From: Dendrobium chrysotoxum
Taxonomy: Eukaryota > Streptophyta > Magnoliopsida > Asparagales > Orchidaceae
Reading direction: 5' to 3'
DNA length: 64,000 nt
NCBI GenBank assembly: GCA_019925795.1
Contig: CM034314.1
Location: forward strand, 22,995,774 to 23,059,773
Shown here piece after piece: positions 19,801-31,954 of this stretch (positions are counted from its first letter, which is position 1; each line of letters starts with the position of its first letter). The notes under the pieces are model-generated. The model was given only the letters and a program-made list of their open reading frames with translations, was not told the DNA's origin and ran no database searches. The position numbers and the translations under genes were made by a program.

Positions 19801-20660
19801 AAATTTTCCATTTGAATCCTTATCTAACTGAACAGTGAAACTCATGCTAGTGTTGATTGGCTTGGCTTTATCCATTTCATATTTCTTCAAAATATCCTTA
19901 GTGTATTTAGATTGATTGAGAAAGGTTCCATCATCTATTTATCTTATGCTAAATCCCAAAAAGTAAGATAATTCTTCCATCATACTCATTTCAAACTCTT
20001 TACTCATTGTCTTAAAAAAATCATCACGTAAATTTTTATCAGAAGATCCAAAAAGTATATCATCAATATAGATCTGGATAATGAATAAATCATCCCCTAC
20101 TCTCTTCAGAAAAAGAGTGATGTCTACGCTCCCCTTAACAAACTCTCTTTCTAATATGAATGTGCTAAGCCTCTCATACCAAGCTCTGGATGCATGTTTC
20201 AATCCATATAAGGCCTTTTTAATTTGTAAATATAATTTGGATATTGGGAACTCTCAAAACCTGGGGGTTACTCTACAAAGACATCCGCTTTTATCACCCC
20301 ATTTAAAAAATAACTCTTGACATCCATTTGAAACAGCTTAAATCCCTTATAACAGGCAAAGGCTAGTAGTACTCGAATGGCTTCCAATCTAGCTACAGGG
20401 GTAAAGGTCTCCTCAAAATCAATCCCTTCAATTTGATTGTACCCCTTAGCCATAAATCTTGCCTTATTCCTAACCACCACACCAGAATAATTCATCTTAT
20501 TCTTAAAGACCCCTTGGTTCCCACTACACTTTAATTCTTAGGACTTTCTACTAATTCCCAAACATCATTCCTTATAAATTGATTCAGTTTCTCTTACATA
20601 GCTAAGATTCAAAACTCATCAGAAAGAGCTTGATTGATGTTGGTGGGTTCAGTCATTGAG
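19800..20660 (-). pseudogene. inner element reverse transcriptase
   Basis: This is a Ty1/copia reverse transcriptase in two main open pieces. The first (20495-20268) has ARFMAKGYNQ, IEGIDFEETFTPVARLEAIR and QMDVKSYFLNG. The second (20202-19939) has ASRAWYERLS and the catalytic IYIDDILFG near 20060, followed by FEMSMMEELSYFLGFSI. Stops and frameshifts separate the pieces. The YIDD box retains both catalytic aspartates. The fingers-to-palm order is normal for the family. Confidence 0.92.
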
Positions 20661-20879
20661 ATAAAGGCAGAATGGTTTACTTCCTTCTTAAGTCCATGCC
20701 TAGTTCTAACACCTTCAGAAGGGTCTCCTAAAATCAGTTCTTTAGGATGACTCGAAGAATATCTCCAATCTCTAGGCAATATATTTTGAGGTTGGACCCT
20801 TTCCTCCAGATTTGCATTTTCAACTCCTTGGATAACTCTCCTATAACTTCTTCTTCCTCAACTCTAGTCTCCTTAGGAT

Positions 20880-21800
20880 CAGATTCATCAAACACCACAT
20901 GAGTTATCTACTCCACCACCAAAGTCCTTTTATTAAACACCGTAAAGGATTTCCTCACACTAGAATAGCCTAAGAACACTCCTTCATCAGATTTGGGGTT
21001 AAATTTACCTAAGGATGACTTCTCATTATTCAGAATAAAAACCATACAACCAAAGACATGAAGGTGGGACAGGATTGGAGTTCTACCCGTAATGATCTCA
21101 TAAGATGTCTTATTCAGTTTGGATCTAACATTCACCCTATTCAACACATAACAGGCAGTATTCACCACTTCAGCCCAAAAGTATTTTAGAAGTGAATACT
21201 CATCAAGCATAGCTCCAGCGACTTCTATTAAGGTCTTGTTCTTCCTTTCAGCTATCCCGTTCTGCTGAGGGGTCCTAGGAGCTGAAAAATTATGACTAAT
21301 CCCTTGCTCCTCATAGAAAATTCTAAAATTTTCATTTTCAAACTCTCCACCATGATCACTATAAATAGTCAAGATCTCACAACCTAACTTCCTCTGAATC
21401 GAAGTGGAGAAGGATTTAAATTCATCAAATGACTCAGATTTATGTGATAGAAATTAAATCCAAGTGAACCTCGAGTAATCATCAACAATCACAAATCCAT
21501 AGACTTTTCCCCCTAAGCTGACAGTGCTAATGGGTCCAAAGAGATCCATGTGAAGGACTTCTAATGGTCTAGAGGTGTTGATGTCCTTAATGGAGTGGAG
21601 GGAGGACTGGACTTGCTTCCCTAATTGACAGGCATCACACAGGTGGTCCTTAATGAACTTAAGCTTGGGGACACCTCTAACTAAGTTCTTTTGGGTGACT
21701 CTCCTAAGGGTTTTCATACTGGCATGACATAATCTCCTATGCCACAACCAAGACTCATCAGCAGTAGTTTTTAAGCAAATTGAAACATCAGTTTTAAAGC
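20880..21800 (-). pseudogene. inner element integrase
   Basis: The open frame 21747-21454 carries the pre-integrase zinc-binding pattern HRRLCH...CDAC, then MDLFGPI with the first catalytic Asp. After a stop near 21453 the next frame (21372-20908) has YSDHGGEF (second Asp) and PRTPQQNGIAERKN (Glu), then the copia C-terminal HVFGCMVFI and GVFLGYS motifs. All D-D-E residues are present. The product would insert the cDNA into the genome. Confidence 0.93.
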
Positions 21801-21879
21801 AACTTACATCCAGTATGTTGACATTATTGATCCTTTATCCCTATAAATTAATTTTGTCATTTAAGCTTATAATGCAGTA

Positions 21880-22180
21880 AGTGGGCTGAAATTTGATGTT
21901 GTATCTTTTGTCACAGAGTTGACTGATGCTCAATAAATTGTGTTTTAGTCAATCTACAAGTAAAATATTATCAATAATTAAATTCTTTGAATCACCAATT
22001 ATACCTGTTCCTACCACCCTCCTGGTGGTGTTATCTCCAAGTGTAACCTTGCCTCCATCCCTGGCCTCTAGCAAAATGAATTGATTTGCATCTCCAGTCA
22101 TATGTCTTGAGCATCCACTGTCTAGATACCATATATTTTCACAAGGTCTTATGTGAGAGCACACCTACAAAATCATCAAA
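21880..22180 (-). pseudogene. inner element aspartic protease
   Basis: The frame 22164-21949 contains NIWYLDSGCSRHMTGD, the DSG active site of copia retropepsins, then KVTLGDNTTRRVVGTGIIGD. After a stop comes LKHNLLSISQL, the normal end of the domain. The domain is short, as in the family, and cleaves the polyprotein. Confidence 0.9.
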
Positions 22181-22278
22181 CATCAGATTTAGGAACTCAA
22201 ACAAGTTTGGGTTTCTTTCTTATGAAAAGAAGAATGCGATGCATGTGTGCTATGTTGTGGAGCATACAGTTTGGGCCT

Positions 22279-23988
22279 CTACACCCAATATGTATTATAG
22301 TGAACGGTATAGGTGTGGGAGATCTGTCCTAACATGCCACAAGAAAAATATCTAACTTCAGTAAAAGGGTTAACTAATCTACATGAGTGATAGTGCCTCT
22401 TCCTAGGTTTGAATGAAACATGTTTTGATGATTTTAAAATAGATTCTTCAAAAGGTGGAGGTGCATAAAACTGTGCAAAAGTAAGAGGTGTTTCATTTTT
22501 CTCAAAAGCACTAATTTTAACACTAAAAAATTCACTCTCTTTCTTCAGACTTATAATTTCAAATTTTAGATGATGTTCACTACTATCTAAATTAGATGTA
22601 TGAGTTTCTAATTCTTTAAATGCAACTTTTAATTCAACATGTGATATTTTTAATAAATCATGCTCAATAATTAAATCAGGATGCTTTTTATTCAATTCAT
22701 CAAATTCATCAAGTAAAGACATGTGATTGCTATCAAGTGTAGAATGATCTTTAACCACAACATCATTCTCTTTTTGTAAAGTTAAAAAATCTAATTTTAG
22801 GCTAGCATGCAATTTCTTAAGTTTCCTATAAGATGAATGAATTTTCTCAGAAACTTCTAGCAATTGATCATAAGTAAGATTACATATCTTTTCTTGATCA
22901 GACTGATCAAGATGATCATCAGCCATCAGACACAAATTTATAGTCTCCTCCTCAGGTTCATTCTCAGAGGAGTTGGATGCAGAATCTTCCTAGAACGCCT
23001 TTTAAATCTGCTTCTTGTCATTCCTGAACTTGGGTTTCTCCTTACCCTTCTCCTTGCTTGGGTGAGCTTTAAGTGTAGGATAATCATCCTTTATGTGTCT
23101 AGGCTTCCTGCATTCAAAATAGACAGTATCAAATGAACCTTTAAAATTTTTACTACCCTTACCTTTGTTCCACTTCTGAAAGTTCTGGTGTTTCTTTCTT
23201 AGAAAGCTTTTGAATTGCCTAGTGATTAAGGCAAGATCATCGCTTTCAGACCTGAAAGAGTCAGTGTCAGTATCATTGGCCTTCAGCATCATAGTTTTCT
23301 CCTTCTTTTTCTCACCTGCATCAAGCTATCTTTGGTTCACCCCTTGCTCATAAGCAATGAGTGATCTAAGTAGGTCATCAATAGAATAAGCATTCAAATC
23401 CTTAGATTCAGTGATCACAGTTATTTTTGCATCATAGGAAGAGGGCAAGCATCTCAAGATTTTATTGACTTTTTCATAGTTGGTTAGTTCTCTTCCTAAG
23501 GCATGCAGGGATGTAACAATCTGTGTAAACCTAGTATACATTTCATATATAGACTCACTAAGTTTCATGCGAAAAAGTTCATAATCATGAAGCAATATGT
23601 TTAACCTAGACTGTTTGACTTCAGATGTACCTTCATAAGTGATGCATAATTTATTCTAAATTTCTTTACTAGTTGTACAAGTAGAGACACGCATGTAATC
23701 CTCAGATTTTAAGGCACAGAAAAAATAGTTCAAACATTTGGCATTCAGTTGGGCTAAGTCCTGATCATTAAAAGTCCATTCAGTAAAAGGCAATTTAGTT
23801 TTTATATTGTTAACCATTCTAAACGGTGCTTCATAGCCATCCTTAATAAGCATCCACATGCAATAATCTATAGATTGAAGAAAAGTGGACATGTAAGTTT
23901 TTCAAAAATTTAAAGGTATGTTATTAAACAATGATGGATGTGTAATTGAATAACCTTTAACAGGATTACGATTACCAAAGTTAGCCAT
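22279..23988 (-). pseudogene. inner element gag
   Basis: The start codon at 23988 opens MANFGNRN, 43 bases downstream of the PBS. A stop replaces a conserved Trp just before MSTFLQSIDYCMWML. The next parts hold the UBN2/gag-type segment (YELFRMKLSESIYEMYTRFT, EKVNKILRCLPSSYDAK), then a lysine-rich stretch with a damaged zinc knuckle in which the first and last Cys of CX2CX4HX4C are Tyr (YFECRKPRHIKDDY). A long coiled-coil-like frame (22935-22279, 218 codons, rich in E, K, L and S) ends in a second knuckle-like YFSCGMLGQISHTY. Gag would form the virus-like particle. Length and order suit Sireviruses. Confidence 0.88.
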
Positions 23989-24030
23989 AGATCAAAATTT
24001 AAAAGTTTTTAAACTTAATTTTTTAATCCC

Positions 24031-24042
24031 GCTCTGGTACCA
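24031..24042 (-). promoter_or_regulatory. primer binding site, inner element
   Basis: On the minus strand tggtaccagagc starts two bases after the 5' LTR end (one change from TGGTATCAGAGC). A second, internal PBS-like tggtatcaaagc lies within the LTR at 24063-24074. Confidence 0.85.
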
Positions 24043-24457
24043 CTTGAAAGTTAAGTGGGTATGCTTTGATACCACTTGAAAGTTCATTAGGGTTATTAAG
24101 CCCTTATGAACTAGTCCCGAGGCTAACCAAGATGGGGGGGGGGGGTGAATTGGTAGTTTTAAAATTCGTGAGCAACAGGAAAGATCTTTTGATAATTTCC
24201 AGGTAAAATAAGTAAATATAGTAATAAAAAGATTAATCATAGATTTCACCCAAGCAGATAATAATAAAAAAATAAAGTGCAGAAATCAATCAGAAAGAAC
24301 AAACCGGATTTTATAGTGGTTCAGTCAACTTGACCTACGTCCACTTTCTAGAGCCTCCCCTCCGGGTATTGCACTAAATACTAAGTGACACTCCTTCTTC
24401 TCCCACAGCAAGGCAGAGAAGCCTGTATAAAAACTCCTTTCCACCAATACGATGAGG

Positions 24458-24590
24458 CAGAGAACCTAAACTCCTTTTACTTCCTCCTGAAGCAGGCAGA
24501 GAACTTTGACTCCTTTCACTTCCTCTTGAAGCAGGCAGAGAACCTGAACTCCTTTTGCTTTCTTCTGAAGCAGGCAGAGAACTCGAATCT
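24458..24590. repeat. 39-bp minisatellite in inner 5' LTR
   Basis: It matches the array at 14677-14812, with units starting agagaac and containing cctgaagcaggcag. It keeps a 99-codon plus-strand frame and an 87-codon minus-strand frame open, neither a gene. Confidence 0.85.
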
Positions 24591-24844
24591 TCTTGCGAAT
24601 GATCCTCCCACAGAGATACCAATAAGACAAGAGACAACGAATGGAGAAGATGACTCAGATCCTTACTTGGAGCAATCTTTGTGAATCCCTCACAAACTCC
24701 CCATCATAAATTCCTCTCTCTCTCCCAAGCTCTCTCTCTCTCTCTTAAGGTTTTTTTAGAAAGGAAAGTGGCAAAAGATTTTTCTTGTTGAAAGAAAAAG
24801 ATTTTTTAAAGGAGCGCTAAAAAATTATCCTAAATCTCAACTGG

Positions 24845-25654
24845 TCATCACATATCATCCAGGATGATCGATGGATCATCCTATACAATCAATGTAAAAA
24901 CTTATATTTCAGCCTGGACGATTTGGTTTCTCTGGACGATTAGAAGAAAAGTTTGTTCATATCGTCCCGTACGATTCTGTAATTATCCGGGATGATTAGT
25001 GCAAATCAGGAATTTCATCCAGAGAATAGTTCTGTTCGTCCATGATAACTCATGCTAGATGATCTCATATTGACTTGATCATTCGGGATGATATGTTTAT
25101 CATCCTGTACGATTAGTTCAAAACACTCTAAATCATCATGAGCATCATGCTGATCAGACTGCACAAAATGTGTTGTATTATTTAAAAAGACTTAATCGTT
25201 TAGGATGATATTCCTATCATCCCGTGTGATTAGTTCAAAAATGGGCATATCGTACAGAGGATCGTTCTGTTCGGCCAGCTGAATTTCCCTGGATGGTCAG
25301 GATTTTGCATGTATCGTCCCGTACGATATTGCGATCATCCAGGACGATATGATCGTATCAATTAGACATTAATTACTTTCCTTAATTATCAGACTAATTT
25401 AGGCAAGATTGTAATGGATCGTCTAGGACAATACATGTATCATCCAGGATGATTAGAATAAATCTCTAAAAATAAAACCTTGCCTAACTTGATCTGGCGA
25501 CTGAGAATTTCTGATTTGAACCTATCGTCTTGTATGATATGTGTATCGTCTAAGACAATATGCTTAATCAAATCGATTAAACTTGGTTGCCCTAATTTGG
25601 GTTTCTATTTTCACTGGATCGTTCAGGACGATGTGAATATCATCCAGGACGATC
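24845..25654. promoter_or_regulatory. U3 palindrome array, inner 5' LTR
   Basis: It has the same organisation as 15065-15876. Examples are atcatccaggatgat, atcgtcccgtacgat and atcatccaggacgat. Individual motifs have decayed independently in the two LTRs. Confidence 0.85.
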
Positions 25655-25913
25655 AGAATAAAAAATGAACAAAAACTATAATTCACTAAAACTCTCCCCC
25701 TGAGTGTGTGTGTGCAAGGTTACTTTACTAGGGGATTAATTACATTACATTTGACTCAAGAAAGGGAAAAATATATTTAAACACACGCTGACCCGATCTT
25801 GAGTTTGCTTGAGTTGCATTTGATCATTTGCTCCTGAAATTTTAGCCAATTAAAAATAGAACACAAATATTTGTTATCATCAAAACTATATCCTAAAACC
25901 CAGATTTGCAACA

Positions 25914-25918
25914 CACTA
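25914..25918. other. right target-site duplication (CACTA) of inner element
   Basis: An exact copy of 14260-14264. Outer-element gag homology resumes from here without loss. Confidence 0.9.
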
Positions 25919-27535
25919 TTACTTAATAATTTCTATTTGATTTTTGGAAACTTTGCATATCCACCTTTTTTCAATCAATTGATTATTATATGTGGATGTT
26001 AGTTCAAGAAGGATATTATATACCCTTTAGATTAGTAAATGGCATTAAAATTGAAATACCTTTTTTTGACTGAAGTATTGATGATAGAGATTTAGCTTAA
26101 CTGAATGTCAAATATTTGAACTATTTTTTTGTGCTTTAAATTCTAAAGATTACATCCGTGTTTCTACTTGTTTAATTGAAAAAGAAATTTGAGATAAACT
26201 CTACATAACATATAACAGAATAAAGAAAGTGAAATAATTTAGGCTAAACAGTCTTCTTCATGATTATGAATTTTTTCACATGAAATCTAGTGAGTCATTT
26301 TCTAAAATGTATACTAGGTTTACTCAGATTGTTACTTCCTTGCATGCCTTAGAAAGAGAGCTTACTAATTATGAAAAAAGTTAACAAAATTCTTCATTTT
26401 TTACCTTATTCCTATAATGCAAAAATTACTGTCATTATTGAATCTAAAGATCTGAATGTTTATTCCATTGATAACTAACTTGGGTCACTCATTGCCTACG
26501 AGTAAGGAGTGGGTCAAAGGAAGCTTGATCTAGGTGAAAAAAAGAAAGAAAAAACTGTAGCCTTAAAGGTTAATGATTCTTACAGTGACACTTTTGGATC
26601 AAAAAATGATGACATTGCATTGATAACTGGACAATTCAAAAGCTTCTTAAAGAAAAAGCAAAAGTGTTATCAATAATGGAATAAAATTAAAAATTATAAT
26701 AATTTTAAAAATTCTTCTGACATCATATGTTTTGAATGCTGGAAGCTAGGACACCTGAAGTCTGATTGCCTAACTTTTAAAGCTCACCTAAGCAAGGAGA
26801 AGGATGAAGAATAGCCTAAATTCAAAAAAGGTAAGCAAAGGAGTCAAAAAACTTTCTAGGAAGACTCATCGTCAAACTCTTCTGAAACTGAAGTAGAAGA
26901 GGAGGTAACCAACTTATGCTTAATGGTAGATGATCATCTTGACATTCTAATAAAGAGGAGGTATGTGAGATCACCTATGATTAATTATTTAAAAATTTTA
27001 TTATGCATATAGGAAGCTAAAAAAATCACATACCTGCCTTAAATTTGACTTTTCAATTCTACAGAAAGAGCATGAATGCTTAAAGAAAGATCACTCCACT
27101 CTGGATAATAATAACATAGCTTTGTTAGATGAATTAGATATGTTAAACAAGAAGCATTCTGAATTAACTAATGAGCATGATTCCTTAAAAACATCCCATA
27201 TTGATTTAAAAAAGTTATTTAAGAAATCAAATGCATGTTTAGATGAAGCTGATAATAGAGATCATGAATTAAAAATTAAAATTTCAATTCTTGAAAGTGC
27301 TAATCAATTTTTGCAAACCAAGTTAAATGCTTTCAAGGAAAATAAAACATCACCTACACTTGCAAAGTTACATAATCCATTAACACAGCATGCATCATTC
27401 AAACTTAGGAAGAGGCACCATCACCCATATAGATTAGTTAACCATTTTCCTGGTGTTAGATATTTTTCTTGTGGCATGTTAGGACACATCTCCCATACTT
27501 ACACTATCCACTGTAAAACACATTTGGTGTAGAGA
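25914..27535 (+). pseudogene. outer element gag, main part
   Basis: It continues the gag interrupted at 14260. Recognisable pieces in shifting frames: the segment around 25985-26060 (matches DYCMWMLIKDGYE of the inner gag), the stretch 26265-26400 (EFFHMKSSESFSKMYTRFTQ type) and an intact zinc knuckle CFECWKLGHLKSDC near 26728-26770. The coiled-coil frame 27122-27532 ends with FSCGMLGHISHTY. Stops and frameshifts are numerous, more than in the inner copy. Confidence 0.85.
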
Positions 27536-27669
27536 CTAAAATTGCATAATTCACAGCATAGCATATAAGCATTTCATCCCACATTCCATAAGGTAGAACC
27601 CAAATGTCTTTGGGTTCCTAAATATGACATCTGATGATTTTATAGGGGTACTCTCATAAAGGGCCTCAT

Positions 27670-28040
27670 GAGAGTATGTAGTACCTGGATAGTGGATGTT
27701 CAAGGCACATGACTGGAGATGCAAATCAATTCATTTCACTAGAAGCTAGGGCAGGAGGCAAGATGACACTTGGAGATAACACCACTAAGAGAGTGGAGGG
27801 CTCGGGTATTATTGGCAATTCAAAAAAAATTATCATTAAAAATATTTTACTTGTAGATGACTTGAAACATAATCTGCTCAGTATCAGCCAGCTCTATGAT
27901 AAAGGCTTCAGTATAAAATTTCTATCAACCAGCTACATAATAAGCTTAAATGACAAAACTTTTTTGCAAGGAAGGAGAATCAATAATATCTATATGCTTA
28001 ATCTTAATTGCATTATATATGATACTGCTCTTTCTTAAAA
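27670..28040 (+). pseudogene. outer element aspartic protease
   Basis: YLDSGCSRHMTGD near 27690 carries the DSG active site. The 109-codon frame 27709-28038 continues through KMTLGDNTTKRVEGSGIIGN and DLKHNLLSISQLYDKGFSIK. This is one of the better preserved parts of the outer element. Confidence 0.9.
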
Positions 28041-28044
28041 ATAA

Positions 28045-29230
28045 TTGCTAATGAATCCTGGTGATGGCATAGAAGATTGTGTCATATAAGTATAAAATAT
28101 CTTAGAAAAATAATCCAAAAAGACTTAGTGAGAGGAATTCCCAAACTAGAGTTCACTAAGGACCACCTGTTTGATGCCTGTCAATTAGAAAAATAAGTCA
28201 AATCCTCCTTCCACTCAATCAAAGACATTATCACTAGTAAACTCTCAGAAGTCCTTCATATAGATCTCTTTGGACCTGTCAGCACTACAAGCCAAAGAGG
28301 GAAAGTCTTTGGGTATGTGATTATTGATGATTATTCGAGGTTTACTTAGGCTAGATTCCTATCTCATAAAATTGAATCATTTGAGGAGTTTAGGTCTTTT
28401 TTCATTTAGATTCAGATGAAACTAGTTTGTAAAATTTTAACCATTTATAGTGACTACAGTGGAGAATTTGAGAATGAAAATTTTGAATCTTACTATAAGG
28501 AGCAAGGGATATATGATAATTTTTCAGCTTCTAGGACCCCTCAGCAGAATGTGGTAGCTGAAAAAAAGAACAAGACCATAATAGAAGCCGCTAAGCTATG
28601 TTAGTTGAATACTCACTTCCTAAATACTTCAGGACAGAAGCGATGAATACTACCTGTTATGTTCGTAATAGTGTTAATGTTAGATCCAAGCTGAACAAGA
28701 CACCCTATGAAATCCTTATGAATAGGACACCCAAACTCTCTCACCTTCATATCTTTGGATGTAAAGTGTTCATTCTAAATAATGGAACGTCTCAATTAGA
28801 AAAGTTTAACCTAAAATCTGATGAAGGAGTGTTACTAGGTTACTCAAATATTAGAAAATCTTATAGAGTCTTTAATAAAAGGACACTGGTAGTAGAGGAG
28901 ATCGCTTATGTTATTTTTGATGAATCTGATAATTTTGGAGGGTCTAGGGTGGAAGAAGAAGAAGTAGTAGATGTCATGCAAGGAGTAGAATCAGCAACTC
29001 TAGCAAAAAGGGTAGAACATAAAAATGCACTACTTAGAGAATGGAGATATTCTTCAAGTCATCCTAAAGAACTGATCTTAGGAGACCTATCTGTAGGTGT
29101 TAGAACTAGGCATGGACTTAAAAAAGAAGTAAACCACTCTGCATTCTTCTCAATAACTGAAGCCACAAACATAAATCAAGTCATATCTGATGAATTCTGG
29201 ATTCTAGTCATGCAAGAAGAGTTAAATTAA
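28045..29230 (+). pseudogene. outer element integrase
   Basis: The pre-integrase HRRLCHIS motif occurs near 28065, then HIDLFGPVST, YSDYSGEFENEN and PRTPQQNVVAEKKN (catalytic D, D and E all readable). The zinc Cys pair is damaged (DAC with the first Cys changed to Phe). Stops and a frameshift near 28600 break it, then a 210-codon frame (28598-29230) carries HLHIFGCKVFI, GVLLGYS and the linker to reverse transcriptase. Confidence 0.9.
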
Positions 29231-29234
29231 TTTA

Positions 29235-29990
29235 TAAGGAATGATGTTTGAGAGCTAGTTGAAAGACCTAAGGACCATAGTGTGGTTGGAACTAAATAAG
29301 TTTTTAGAAATAAAATGAATGATTCTAGAGTAATGGTGAGAAAAAAAGCAAGATTAGTGGCTAAGGGATATAACCAAATAGAAGGGATTGACTTTGAAGA
29401 GACCTTTGCCCCTATAGTTAGATTAAAATCCATTCGGGTGCATCTAGCTTTGCCTGCTTTAAGGGATTCAAACTGTACCAAATAGATGTCAAAAGTGTCT
29501 TTCTGAATGGGGTAATAAAAGAAGATATGTATGTTGAATAACCCCCAGACTTTGAAAATTCATAATTTCCTAATCATGTGTTCAAATTAAAAAAAAGGCA
29601 TTATATGGACTAAAACAAGTACCCGGGATATGGTATGAAGACTAAGTACATTCCTACTTGAAAGAACCATTGTTAAGGGGAGCGTATACACCATCCTATT
29701 TCTAAAAATAAGTAGGAGATGAACTACTGATTGTCTAGATTAGTGATTAACATTTTGGGGTATATTTGAATGAAAAAAAAACTACTGATTGTCCAAATTT
29801 ATGTTGATGATATTCTTTTTTGATCTTCTGATAAAAATTTGTGTGATAAATTTTTAAAAATAAAAAGTAAGGAGTTTAAGATGAGTATGATGGGAGAACT
29901 AACTTACTTTCTTAAATTTAGCATAAGGCAAAAGGATGATGGAACTTTCCTTAGTCAATTAAAATAGATTAAGGACATCATTAAGAAATA
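29235..29990 (+). pseudogene. outer element reverse transcriptase
   Basis: Copia motifs appear in several frames: KARLVAKGYNQ, IEGIDFEETFAPIVRLKSIR, then after frameshifts the catalytic IQIYVDDILF near 29795-29818 and FKMSMMGELTYFLKFSIRQK. About 58 bases (29736-29793) are inserted between a duplicated actactgattgtc, just before the YVDD box. That looks like a filler-type duplication. Confidence 0.88.
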
Positions 29991-30748
29991 TAAAATGGAT
30001 AAAGCCGAGCTAATCAGCACTCCCATGAGTTTCACTGTTAAGTTAGATACGGATTCAAATGGAAAATCTATTGATAAAAAGAAATACAAAGAAATAATTA
30101 GATTACATTTTTACTTGACTACTTGTAGACCTAATATTATATTTAGTATTTATCTTTGTGCTAGATTTCAGGCTGATCCAAAAGAGTCTCACCTGACTGC
30201 TGTTAAAAGAATTCTTAATTTTCTCTCAGGAACTTATAACTTAGAATCTAGTATCTTAGGTATAACACTTCCTTTAAAATCATAGGGTATTCTAATTCAA
30301 ATTTTACAAGATGCAGGATTGATAGAAATAGCACTTCTAGGATATATTAATTCATAAGACAATCCTTAGTCTCCTAGTACAGTAGAAAATAGAACTCAAT
30401 TGCACTGTCCACTGCTGAAGCTGAATACATATCCTTAGGAAGTTATGTGGCCCAAGTCTTTTGGTTAAAGCAATAAATTCTAGATTTAGGAATACATGTA
30501 GGCATAGTTTTAATCCTATGTGATAACACTAGTGCCATCTACATTTTAAAAAATCTAATCCAACACTCTAGGATAAAATACATTGACATAAGACAACACT
30601 TCATTAGGGACCATGTTACCAAATGAGACATAGAGCTACACCATGTAGTAACTAAAACTAACTGGCTGATATTTTTATAAAACCATTGGCCTTTGAAACT
30701 TTTAGCATCCTAAGAACAAGATTAGGAGTAATAAATATTCATGGTTGA
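29991..30748 (+). pseudogene. outer element RNase H
   Basis: The open frame 29995-30285 covers the connection region (ISTPMSFTVKLDTDSNGK, HLTAVKRILNFLSGTYN). The RNase H proper (30290-30748) is broken by many stops but the nucleotide text still aligns with the inner copy through DNTSAIYI-, QHFIRDHV- and FTKPLAF-type motifs. Confidence 0.85.
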
Positions 30749-31319
30749 AATTGATGCTTTCTATTTTTGTTCTTTTTATTTATTTTGCTTTATTTTTATG
30801 AATATTTCTTTTTATGTGTTTCTATTTTGGTTTTAATTTTGTTTATTATTTTCCTTCAGTATTTTTAAAGAATCAGATCAATGCTCACTTCTGATATTGA
30901 ATTCTCAAAATGACATTTTTTTCTTATTTTTGGTTTTAGAAATTAGTAAGTAGTGTTTGACTCCTCTAAAATAGTTAAAGGAAGAAAATTTGATGATTGT
31001 CACTCTTCCTCTAACTCCTTTAGTTGTGTATTTTTTTTTTGAAGCAAAATTTATTTCAAATTTAACGTTGGACTTTAAAATAGAGATGTTTTTTTATCTT
31101 CCTACAATAATCTATCTCATATGAATAATGCTCCAAGTCAATAAATCACTTTCAAGTTTTCTTAATCAGGTTGTTACATTTATCATATGGATATGATTCT
31201 TTTTTGTGGTTTACTCTTTCTTATAATTGAGAGTGACTTTTTCTTCTCTTGTATCTGGAAGATAACTTACAACTGAGAGTTTTTAAAGGTGTTGAAAGGA
31301 AGCTAGCTTGGAAAAATGA
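30749..31319. other. AT-rich spacer after pol, no gene seen
   Basis: T-rich non-coding sequence of the outer element, corresponding to 18631-19264 of the inner one. Confidence 0.5.
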
Positions 31320-31475
31320 TAAGAGGCACAAAATGAGCCCAAAAAATTAAAAAGATGTGTAATGACCGTAAGAAAAATTACAAGATACACCAAAGTGTAT
31401 AAAAAATTAATAAATGCATAAAGTGCATCAAATAACTTAAAAAGATACAAAATGAACCCATAAAGAAATAAGCTT
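31320..31475. repeat. array of mini-hairpins, outer element
   Basis: Units such as gatacaccaaagtgtat (31384-31400) and atgcataaagtgcat (31414-31428), plus gaggcacaaaatgagcc, recur about every 30-40 bases, separated by A-rich text. It occupies the same position as the array at 18455-18630 of the inner element. Confidence 0.7.
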
Positions 31476-31954
31476 CCTTCTATTTTAAATCTTTAAATCT
31501 TAGAAGAATTCATGTCCCACTTGATATCTTTAAATACTTGAATTTGAAAATCATTATTTTTAGTTGATTACTTTACAATATTATTCTATCAGATATTTTT
31601 CTGAAATGAAGCGTGAAAAGATCACTTTTCCTATCTAATTTCTTTTCTGAATTAGATTTTTTTAAAAGGAATTTTGACGTGTAAGGATTCTGAGCTAGGG
31701 CTAACAAGATCAGTTTTTTACCCTTTCTAGATTTTAGCATTGTCAATTCATTTCTTACGGGTTTTTAAATTTAATAATAAGGTAAATTTATCATTTGTTG
31801 GAGTTGATCGATTAAAAAAATGTTCTTTAGTTTTGATTTATGACTAGTTTTTATTTGGTTTTTGTGTTATTTTTTCCTTTTTTTTATTTTTATTTTTTAT
31901 TTTAAAATCCTCCTTATCATCATATTCAATCTCCTAAATTTTTTTAGTTTTGCT

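Larger units (their letters stand above)
14265..25913 (-). mobile_element. inner Sirevirus-type Ty1/copia element, complete but defective
   Basis: On the minus strand: 5' LTR (25913-24045), PBS (24042-24031), gag (from 23988), protease, integrase, reverse transcriptase, RNase H (to about 19265), hairpin array, palindrome array plus TATA-like box, an extra ORF (17457-16388), PPT (16151-16138) and 3' LTR (16137-14265). LTRs are 1,873 and 1,869 bp, begin TG and end CA, and are flanked by an exact CACTA duplication. Length is 11.65 kb. It is inserted in the gag of the outer element in the opposite orientation. All ORFs carry stops, so any mobility would need helper proteins. Confidence 0.95.
24045..25913 (-). 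repeat. inner element 5' LTR
   Basis: On the plus strand it starts tgaaagttaagtggg and ends cagatttgcaaca. Identity to 14265-16137 is about nine bases in ten where compared by eye, many differences being G/A or C/T. It contains the palindrome array, the minisatellite, a 12-base G run near 24135 and the internal PBS-like segment. Confidence 0.93.
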
